Below, in pieces: positions 52,001 through 63,400 of a DNA stretch of 64,000 bases. Position 1 is the first letter of the stretch, and the number at the start of each line of letters is the position of its first letter. The position numbers and the translations under genes were made by a program. A model generated the notes under the pieces. That model was given only the letters and a program-made list of their open reading frames with translations, was not told the DNA's origin and searched no databases. Source of the DNA: Lingula anatina (lineage: Eukaryota; Brachiopoda; Lingulata; Lingulida; Lingulidae); contig NW_019775716.1 in NCBI RefSeq assembly GCF_001039355.2, positions 104,329 to 168,328 of the forward strand. The letters run 5' to 3'.

Positions 52001-55000
52001 CTGTCTTCCAAATTATCTTAAAGTTTGTTGATCCGTTCATTTTTGACCGTCTTCTGACAGGAAAATTAGATACCCGTTATTTTTTAAACGGTTAATGTAA
52101 ACTTAGCTTGATAGTACAACTCTTTACAAAATCTGCTTAAACTGTTTAAATGAATTATTTATATTCAGGCTAATGTTTTTTGGTTTGGGTTAGTGAATTT
52201 TTTAACCCAGCTTAGCCAAAGGGCTGTTCATTTAAAAAGTATTTGGCATAGACTGTTTCCATTATAAATAGCTAGACATTGAGCAGTGTTTGATTTGGGG
52301 ACATATAATTTAGTGTCACACCTTTACTTTAACATCTTTTATTTTCCTTAGTAATCAATTATCAGAACAGGTGCTTTGAATTAATGACTTATTTATTAAT
52401 TATTCTCTTTTGTGGACAGAAAAGTCTCCCTCATAAATAAATGGACTTTGAGCAGTTCTTGATTTGGGGACATGTAATTTAGTGTCACACCTTTTACTTC
52501 TGAATCAATATCCTTAATTTTTCCTAGTGATCAATTATCAGAAATGGTGCTTTGAATTATCGACTTAATTATTAATTATTCTCTTTTGTGGATAGAAATG
52601 TTTTTCTCATAATAAACTGGACTTTGAGCAGTTCTTGATTTGGGGACATGTAATTTAGTGTCACACCTTTTACTTCTGAATCAATATCCTTAATTTTTCC
52701 TAGTGATCAATTATCAGAAATGGTGCTTTGAATTATCGACTTAATTATTAATTATTCTCTTTTGTGGATAGAAATGTTTTTCTCATAATAAACTGGACTT
52801 TGAGCAGTTCTTGATTTGGGGACATGTAATTTAGTGTCACACCTTTTACTTCTGAATCAATATCCTTAATTTTTCCTAGTGATCAATTATCAGAAATGGT
52901 GCTTTGAATTATCGACTTAATTATTAATTATTCTCTTTTGTGGATAGAAATGTTTTTCTCATAATAAACTGGACTTTGAGCAGTTCTTGATTTGGGGACA
53001 TGTCAGTGTCACACCTTTACTTCAGTATCCTTAATTTTTCCTTGGAAAATGGTTGCAAACAAAGCTGTTTAGCATCAAGAGAAACATTGTCTTGGTAAGC
53101 TGAAGTTCAGTTTTAGCAAAAACTGACTGCTGCTGCTATGATGGCAAGTTCTCTGTGGAAGTTGCTGGAGCAACTTTTGCCTTCAGCTGTTTCCTCTCAT
53201 AGACAATAACACTATCACAAACCAGCATACACTGTTTCCATCATAAATAACTGGACTTTGAGCAACTGTTCTTGATTTGGGGTCATGTAATTTGGGATCA
53301 CACCTTTACATCAATATTCTTAATTTTTCCTAGTATTCAATTATCAGATCAGGTGCTTTGAATTATCAACTTAATTACTTATTATTCTCTTTTGTGGATA
53401 GTAAAGTTTTTCTCATTATAAACTGGACTTTGAGCAGTTCTTGATTTGGGGACATGTAATTTAGTGTCACACCTTTAACTTCTGAATCAATATCCTTAAT
53501 TTTTCCTAGTGATCAATTATCAGAAATGGTGTTTTGAATTATTGACTTAATTATTCATTATTCTCTTTTGTGGATAGTAAAGTTTTTCTCATCATTAACT
53601 AGACTTTGAGCAGTTCTTGATTTGGGGACATGAAGGTGTCACACCTTTAAGTTTCCCTAGTAATCAATTATCAGAACAGTTGCTTTGAATTGACTTAATT
53701 ATAAATCATTCTTTTTTGTGAATAGAAAAATGTCCAAACTAAATGACAGGAGTTTAAGCAGTGCTCGATTTGGGGATACATAGATTTCAATCCTTTACTT
53801 AAACGTCCTTACTTTTTCCTTAGCTAGTAATAAATTATCAGGACAGGTGCTTTGAATTAACTTAATTATTAATAATTCTGTTTTTACATTATTAAACATA
53901 TCCCTTTATGTCCAACAAGAAGCTCCCAGTAAAAGTTAATTTGAATTTACCAACATAAACTGAATGATGTAAATTAATTTTGCTAAATTCCAGGCTTGTT
54001 GGCTCCTTGCCAGGCAGAGGAGTGGCGATGTGGGAACAACGCCTGTATAGCCAAGTCTCTGAGGTGTGACGGGAAACCTGACTGTTCTGACCACTCAGAT
54101 GAAGTGACCTGTGGTAATGTGAAAACCTTTGCTGAAATGACTCTATTTTATAATGTGGTTGCATGTCTGTATTTTGATTTTTTGGTAACCAGCTATAAAA
54201 ATGTCACTAACTGAGATTTAAAAACATGTTTGTTATTTGTCAGAAGACAAACATGAGTGTGTGCCATTTTGCCCCAGCACATGCAATTTGACTTGGATAA
54301 ATTTCAATCAAATTCAAATTACTGATTTTGGGGGTGTTCCTGTATGTTAATTGGTCTTGTTCTTTTGGTGTTTTGAGTTATCACAGCAACAACCTTTGCA
54401 AATATGCAGAGATATGTACTTGATTGTCACAGGAGACTATAGATATTTCACATAGAATCAACAAAGTGTTATCTATTACTAAGGATGAGATTTTTCCCAC
54501 TATCGACAGATTTTTTGACTTTTTGGGAGCCAAAACTATTATTGGCCTATGTGGCCCACTGGACCCCATGTCCCCCTATTTACTGACTTTTTCACCAATT
54601 GGCAGTCTCATCCCTGTATTCCTGACATCTCATTGAGATATCGCATTTTATTTCAGGTGTGGCATCTGAGTGTTCTCCCCCCTGGTTTCAATGTACCATG
54701 GGCCCCTGTCTGCCACCGCACCAGGTCTGTGATGAGCACCAGCAGTGCCCTCTGGGGGAGGATGAAAAAAACTGTGGTAAAGATTATGTAACCAACACAT
54801 AACAGATAACACAGTGCCTGGCATTAGCGATATTTTCAACAAATTTGTATCTTAATAACTTGGACTCACTCATTTACACCTTGTTGTCCAATATACCACA
54901 ATGGTGTTGAGAAGAAAACACCAAGTGTGAAAGATAATATTACATTCATGATGTGAAAGACTTTATATCTGGACAGTTGTTTTCTACATGGACTGTGGTA

Positions 55001-57396
55001 TAGGATATATCATGGTAATACACTAGGTGTAAAATGAGTGAAAATCAATGATTGGATTCCTAATCTTACTTTGCCAAACAATTAGGCCTCTCTAGCTGAT
55101 GAAATAATTTATTGTACAGAATGACACAGAATTGCTTGTTTCATCGTGACTCTGCATGGTTTTCAGTTTCCAGTTACATATACTTTTAATATTTGACTAT
55201 TTTGAGCTCTGTTGTGGTCTCAGTCACCAGGAGTGACACACCCTGCCCTTTAGTTGTCTCACCGCAGTGTGTGACATCCAGGGACCTTTATCTTCTAGGT
55301 CTGGTCACCTGTGACATTTCTGAGTTCCTCTGTGGTGATAATAATACATGTATACCCGGTCACTGGGTGTGTGACGGTTTCCGAGACTGCGAAGACGGAG
55401 TGGACGAGTCTGAGTGTAGCCGCCCAGGGACAGATATGGTGCAGAAGATAGACAATAATGGAAATATAGACAGTGGTAGTGTTCTTTAAGTTTTGCTTCT
55501 CTTAATTATTTTAACCTATTTTTTCTGGACTCTTTTTTTTATCTGAAATTTTGACAACATACTGTGGCTTTGCACAATAGATGTCACTTTTACTGACATA
55601 TCTCTGTTTTGTTAATTGTTTCCGTAAAAGCATGTTATACCCTAAGTGTGATTTACCACAATAATATTTTATATTGCCAATGGCTTAAGACCAGTACTCA
55701 GATGGAACTCTGATTATAGCAGTTATTTAGTAAAAATAATAATAATAATATGATAAACAGTTGAGCTCATAAAGAACACTCCAGAATGTTATCTGTTTGA
55801 TACCTTATATAGTAACTCTATTGTTAACAGCCATAATCATGGAGTATTAGCAGGGGCAGACCCAAAGATATTTTCTGACAGTCTTCCAAATTATCTTTGT
55901 TGATTCATCCTTCATTTTTGACCATCTTCTCACAGAAAAAATTAGATACCCATCAATGTAAACTTGAAAATGTGACCGTCATCCGGAAGACCCAGAAGTT
56001 GGCCTAAATCCGTCCAAGATTAGAGGTGACACCTCTGGGGTAAACACCCCAAGCTGCAATGAGTAACCCAACTTTTGTCCAACAATAACACTGTGAGCAT
56101 ACATACATTGTGTTCATGTAACACAAGCCATTAAAAAAGGAGGGGCGGCGTTATAAAAAGTAACCATGATTTAAGTTAAACATGAAAATTCTCAGACACA
56201 AGCCTAAAATTTTCCGTACCGTTAGCTTACGGCCAACCTGGTCGAAGGCCTTCATCAGACTGACGTGACCAGGTTGGGCGTAAGCTAACGGTACGGAAAA
56301 TTTTAGGCTTGTGTCTGAGAATTTTCATGTTTATCCAACTACCAAGCTAATGAACATTTTTGCTCATGATTTAAGTTGTTAGAAATTGTGACTTTTGGTA
56401 AATTTTCAATATTTCTGAGCTCAGTTGTAATAACAATTATATTTAAACCACATAAATATTATCAGATAAAGTAAGAAGTTATAGACTGATGAAACTCATT
56501 AAAAGTTGAATAGCAAGTGCAAGTTAAAGATAATGCTTATAATTATTAATAAGCATTTTTATTGCATTCTGTCATTGCATTCTGTAGTGAAATTATTTAG
56601 TCTAATTTATTGAAATAAAACAATACATTTCCAGCTGCTGTGTGTGGTGCAGACATGTACCAGTGTGGCAGTGGGGAGTGTCTGGTCTACCAGCAGGTGT
56701 GTGATGGCACCCAGCACTGTAGAGACGGATCAGACGAGGGAGGACAATGTGGTAGGTAGGGTGAGTTTGGCATTGCAGTGTATTTGGTGTGGCAGTGTGT
56801 TAGTTGTGACAGTGTGTTAGTTGTGACGGTGTGTTGGGTGTGACAGTGTGTTGTGACAGTGTGTTAGTTGTGACAGTGTGTTGTGACAGTGTGTTAGTTG
56901 TGACAGTGTGTTGTGACAAGTTGTGTTAGTTGTGACAGTGTGTTAGGTGTGACAGTGTCTTAGGTGTGACAGCTAGTGTATTAAGATGTGACAGTGCATG
57001 TGTTTGTGTGATTTTGTGGCAATGATAAAGGAGCATAGTTCAACAGTGATATATAGGTTTGACAATGAGGCTATGTGGTGGTGTGCAGGTTTTGATGGGG
57101 AGGTGATTGTGACAAGATGGAAATTATGTTAAGTGTGACAATGATGTAGTCTGTATTAGTGTGCTGTGTGTAACCGTGAAAAAGAGGTCAAGATGAAGAT
57201 GTGACATTGAGGATTGTGTGTGTAGTGTCACAGTGACAGCTTTTGGTTATCTTTTCCAGACAGCTCCTGTTCCACCCTGAAGGGGGGTTGTAGTGACATA
57301 TGCTGCAGCACCCCTGCAGGCCCTGTGTGTCAGTGTAGAGAGGGCTTTACTCTACTCAGTGATGGAATGGTCTGCATAGGTATGTACAGCTTTGAT

Positions 57397-57433
<37 letters not shown>

Positions 57434-60400
57434 TTCATGCCACATATGCATGCTTTCACACAAACTTCACACACATGCTTCTGCAGGCATGCAATTATGC
57501 TTGAAAACATACATGTGAACATTAAAATATGCAAGCACATGACGTGCACACATAACAGGTGCACACATGTCATTCTGTTTGCACAGTTTAGATAAAAGTG
57601 CAAGAGATTACATTAGGTAGATAGAAATAATGGTAGATGGAAATAATAATAATAATCAAGGCAGTTAATAGCAACTTCTGCAGCTAACAATATCATATTT
57701 ATATTCATAAACTTTATGGTGATTAAATGCAACCAGATTAAAAGATTAACAGTCTTCTTGGGGAGGAGTAGATTGCAGAAAAGCTGGTAATTATATGAGA
57801 AAGTGGGAAACAAGAGGAGGCTTGCTAATCTGTCCCTGCAGAGTAAGTTCGTACTGCCTTGTATGATAGTTTATTGTGAACACACCCTTAGACATTTTGG
57901 ACCTAGAACATTTGTTTGAGTTATGCATAGACTCAAGTTTGGCTGTCTTCATATTCACTTCAACAAAAAATTTTCTTTGCAAATGCACCGTAAGTTATGA
58001 GGCCTGCTCTATATTAACTTTCAGATGTGAATGAATGTGACCAGCCTATCAGTGTCACTGTTCCCCTCTGTGACCAGGTGTGCTTTAACACCAAGGGCAG
58101 CTACAGGTGTGACTGCAAGCATGGATACCAGCTACAGTCTGATGAGAAGACATGTAAAGCTAGTACAGGTAACATAAAGATAGCTAGAAAAGCACTCTGG
58201 GACCTCCACCAAGATAAATAAATAATTACTAAATAAATTAACCTTTACTTAAGTGATGTACGTATCACCACCAAAATCTAATCATTTGTTCTTTGTTCCA
58301 TTTCTGACCTATCATAAAAATGTCATCAGAATCGATCCATAACTCTTTGCATAAAGTTGCTGACAGAAAAACTCACAAACAAAGCATTAACAGAACCAGA
58401 AACATATTCTCCTAGGCTGAAGTATTAATGAAGTATGTAGCCTTGATATTAACACCTCCTTGGACAACTCTGGTGTGACTGAGTGTGGGTGCTAACAAGG
58501 ATGGGCATAAAAACAATATATGTTGTTCTGTATTTGGTTGTACTTAGCTCATTGTGGAATAGAGATATTGATTTTTTTTAGACTTCTCACTTCTGTCAAA
58601 GTTGAGAAGATGAAATGATTAACACCAACTAGCTAGAAGTTATTTGATAAAAATTATGAATTTTTTATTGAAAGTAATTTCAGCTTTTTTTTTTTTGCTA
58701 ATCATAAATTATTGAAAATACAACTTGATATGAAATAATGATCATGATGATGATTTCAAAAATTGTCAATGGAAATTCCATTTTATGATAAGTATCACAG
58801 AATATTTGGCACTTTAAATGTGAATGAAATCTGTTTTTCTTCTCCCATTATGTTATATCACATGCCTCATCACTAAAGTTTAATGTGCATGATATTAAGT
58901 GAAGTTTACAAGAAAATATCAATACTCTCAATAAGAATACTGAAGGAAGAATACCAAAAAAAAAGAAAAAAAAAATCAGGATATGTTGATAGGTTCTAAG
59001 TTAAGTGACTTGTTTCAGCTGAGTCATAAATGATTTTTGAGTCACTTTCCCCTTTTTTTTTAATGTAAAATTATGCTTGGGAGTCATAGGTCTGGAGTTT
59101 TTAGTTTTTTATCCTGTTAAGGCACAACAGACAAATTTCACTCTCCACAGCATGTAGTTCGTATTGCTCACATGCCTTGAAGCTCGTTTGATTGTCCATT
59201 AGTAAGTGGACAGGATGCATCTAAAAATTTCTCTTCACAAATTGTGTTGATGGTTTCTAGGTGGAATATAATTTTATCTGAATTCAGGTTTCTTTGCATT
59301 TTCAAAACAACTTTTTTTGCTTGTACTTTGAAGTGTTCTCTAGATTATGAACACTTCCTTCATGGTTGGTACGTGAAGAACTTGACTTTCCCGCTGTATG
59401 CCTCCCCAACCACCAATTGCCCGTAGTTGTCTATTGCCACCACCTGTGGGACATCTATCTTGTTATCCTCAGTGGCGATATACCCCTTAAATGTGCCGTC
59501 ATGAGAGAGCATTGTGACTTTATAGTTATTTTTCTCAGCAACAAATACATTGCCATAGATATCTGAGCATATGCCACAGGGGTCAAGCATCTGGACTTGT
59601 CCCTCTTCAAGCCCACACTGTTCCCACAGCAGTTCTCCTTTCTGACTGAAAGCTTTCACCTTGTTGCCAATGTTGTCAGACAGTAGAATGTCGCCATTAA
59701 ATTTATTAACCGCGATGTAGCAGTCGTCGTCCATCTCCTGGGTGATTTCTATTGGTATGTGGCGCAGGTGGTGCCCATGAGGGGTGAAGAAATGAACCTG
59801 GCGTAAATAACTATCCAATAGGAGGATTTCTCCCTTGTGATTGGTCGTCACGCTGCAGGGTGACATCAGGAGGTCGCGTCCACACTGGAGCAAGTAGTGA
59901 CCAGTCCGGTCATATATCTTAGCCACTCCATCCCCTGGGTCAGCTATGGCTATGTTCCTGTTGGACAGGATAGCCACATCTTTAGGCTGGACAAATATCT
60001 TGCTGAATAACGTGGAGCCAAATTGATGCCTTTGGGTTCCACTGTACCGAAATGTCTAAATGAGAAGAATTGAAAACGTGTTAATATTTAATTTTTTATG
60101 TGTATAAAAATCTTGTGAAGCTAGTTGTTTAATTCATATTGCTTTTTTTTTGCAAAATTTTTAGTAAACCTTTAGATTGTTTTGTTGTGAAACCATTAGG
60201 ACAGTGTTATAATTTTACTGGTATTTTTTTGTGTTCAGTTATTTTATCAAATGATGCATATTAATAGAGATTGTTAGTGGCTGTGTAACATAATCAAGCC
60301 TTCAATTTGGTAACGTATGTACAACTATTATTCTGGTTGAAAACTTTGTATGAAATGAACATGAACTAAATGACTATGAAAATTAAGTAACTTAAAATAA

Positions 60401-63400
60401 TTATTTCATTTGATAGGACTGAATTCTGTTTGATTAATAGTTTCAGCGAATAATCCAAACATTGACAATAAGATCAGAATTAATAATATTGATTGGTAAA
60501 TTAAATTCATAATCAGTGAATATTCCCAACTATACTCAGTCAAATTAAATAGAACTAATTTATCAATTGATAATTTAAATGAGAAAATTATATAATTTGA
60601 ATGGAATACAAATTGATGACCTTCAGCCTTTGTGCTTTTCCATCCATCAATACTATATCATTCCGGTGGTTCACAGTGAGTCCACATATATTAGGTGTCT
60701 TGTGTGGGTTTTTCTCTATATTAAAGCAATGGGCTTGTCTCCCAAGGCTGCTGTTTCGGTGGAGTCTGGCATCAAACAAAGTGAACTTCTGACTGGTGTC
60801 ATAAGACATGGCCACTGTGGGTCTGTGGAAATATTAGGATTAGACTTACACTGCATGTGGATGAATAGCACTGTTTTTTTTTTTTAATTATTTTTTTTAA
60901 TTTTTATTTTTATTAGCATGTACTTAAACCTCTTTATTACTAATTCTATTGAATAGGTTAATTTTAAATCTGTCCGTTTCTGATAGGTCTTTGCCTCAGT
61001 TGAATTGGTGGTTTTTCTGTCCCTTTGTGTACTATCTCTATATAGAACCTCGATAAATAAGAAAATTGGAACATGGTTGCTTAAAGTTTCCTGCTGAAGC
61101 CAGGTTAATTCACCTAATTGAATTGGCTTTACTAGAAAGATAAGAAAATAATTATTTCATTCCCAGTTTGATAATATGCTGACCTTGGTTGACTGTGTAA
61201 TTATTATAATTGTGCTTGATATACCTGGCCAAAAGTGATAATTGCTGTCAATGACATAGTCAGCCATGATAGATACATGTATGTGTACTTTGGTAGATAT
61301 TTAATCATCTGACAGGCCTGAAGTCAATATTTTCTAAATGGCTGAGGATTGTTTTTGTGTGTTACAAATGTAAAAGATGGACCTCTTTATCCCTTTAGCA
61401 GACCCAGCATGAGAAATGACACCATACCTAGATAAAATTTTGTTTCAAAACAGACCTTATCTGACCAAAAAGGAAGTTTGTTTGAATCCCCCACCCTTAC
61501 GACCTCCACCCTTACCATCCCCACCCTTACCACCCCTCCCCCTCCCCACCTACAGACCTGCTAGAGATCATGATAATATTTTTGTAATGGTAACCTTAAT
61601 ATAATTCTTTTGTGTATAGACACCATCTTGTGGCATTCCAGCCAAAAGATGAAAGGTTATGAATGACATAGAGTTACAGTAATAATATATTCTCACCTGC
61701 TCAGTCTGTCACTCGAATGCTTTCATGAAAATGTCACCATGCAGTGGTTTTATGGTAGTGTCCTAGCTCAGTGTGCCACCAGTGAACCAACAACGTTACT
61801 TTACGTGTGTCATATCATGCTCTGGTTCCTACAGCCGCTAAGGGTCACACACTAAACCCCTGTACCTCACCCTGGGTGTCTGAGGTCACTGGAGATGCCT
61901 CATTACTTATAATCTGTCCCCTCCAGTGGTGACCTGACCTCCAGTACTCAGGGTGTCCTTGATAAGATAAGCTTGCATATGAATGTAGGTCTGCGGAGGT
62001 GATGTAGGATATTATGTGAAGTTTGTTCAGTTATTATCTAGTGGGGTTGGTTAATTGTCTTACATACCCAGTTTATTTACTGTGTGTCTATGCCATAGAA
62101 TGGATTTGTTGTTTTTTTTTATGAATTTATATGAATTTTGAATGAGCTGGAGATTTGTTTTTAATTATCAGTTCATTGATTTAATGTGTCTGTAAATTAA
62201 TTTAAATGTCATTTTAATATTTGAAAATCTACAACACCCTACCCTTCCACAGACAAAAGCACCTTACAAAATTAAAACAAACAAAATATATATAGATTTA
62301 TGTCACTGATCTGATATATTCCATTACATTACAGGCCCAGTCCCCAGCCTCCTGTTTGCTGCTGGAGCTTCAGTGTTTACCAGCCATCGTGACGGCAGTC
62401 ACCTGTCTGCAGTTGTCACCAGTCAGCACTTGATTATAGCTCTAGACTATGATTGGCTGACACAAACCATCTACTGGAGTGAGGCTGTAAGGGAACTGGG
62501 GTGAACTTTTCTAGTTTGCGTGACAGTAGAAGAAAAAAAAGTTTATCGCAAATTGTCAGTTGTCCTTACAGAGGTCAGGAGAGAACGGGACCAATTTGTT
62601 TAGAGCATTGTGCATAAAATGTTTATTTGTTTAATTAGAAAGATGAAATGTAAAAACAGATATTTTTGTAAAAATAATGGAGAAACATGGATATGTTTTG
62701 CAATACTCGTCTGGTAAATATATTGTTGAAGCAAAAAAAGAAAAGAGAGAGAAAGAATACAGAAAAGAAAAATAGTTTCAGATTCAATCTATAATTAATT
62801 GTATCATTTTTTTTGTGGGTGGAGGGGGGGGGGAGGAGATGTACTTTTTAGTTTTCTTGAGTCATACACTAATTTTGAATAATTTTCCTAGGACACTATC
62901 AAGTCAATGAAGGCAGGAGGAAGTGGTGACCAGGGTGTCCACAGGTCAGTAGTGACCGGGTTGTCCAGACCAGATGGACTAGCAGTGGACTGGGTAGCAG
63001 GCAATATATACTACACAGGTATAATACTGTTTTCTGGATGAAATAATACTTCTTTCTGGCAAAAATTTGAAACCTTCAGATTACCCATGAATCAAATCAA
63101 GCTTAATTATAAATTTCACCATTAAAGGTCCTTTATGTATTTATTTATTTTTTAATTTTGTAATTTTTGTTGCAGATTTGAAAACGTTGCTGTACTGCAC
63201 TGCTGTTAGTTTAACTAGTAACCTTGATATTTCCAAAATTTACTGTGAATTCATTATTTGACTCGATCTTTTCAGTGTGGAAAATCGTGAGTTTTATAGA
63301 TGCTGTACACATATTTTTTAAAGTCACAAATTCTTGAAATTGAAACATTCCTATCGTATGGTAAAAGCAAAACTATGTTTTGCAGGCTATGTTTTTTTTA

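Larger units (their letters stand above)
51252..56153 (+). repeat. Duplicated block 2, haplotype copy B (exons 19-23)
   Basis: Allelic copy of 46042-51250. It continues without a break into exon 24, so it is the copy linked to the downstream part of the gene. Confidence 0.85.
58169..62334 (+). other. Intron 26, host of an antisense NHL gene
   Basis: A 4.2 kb intron. Apart from the minus-strand gene at 59360-60822, it has a C-rich CCACCCTTACC repeat at about 61490-61550 and AT-rich filler. The stretch 61690-62000 is GC-richer and could be a 5' exon or promoter of the antisense gene, but I cannot show it. Confidence 0.55.

Noticed and set aside
57352-57603. Frames with runs of CVCVCV or THTHTH
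   Set aside because: Translations of the CA microsatellite.
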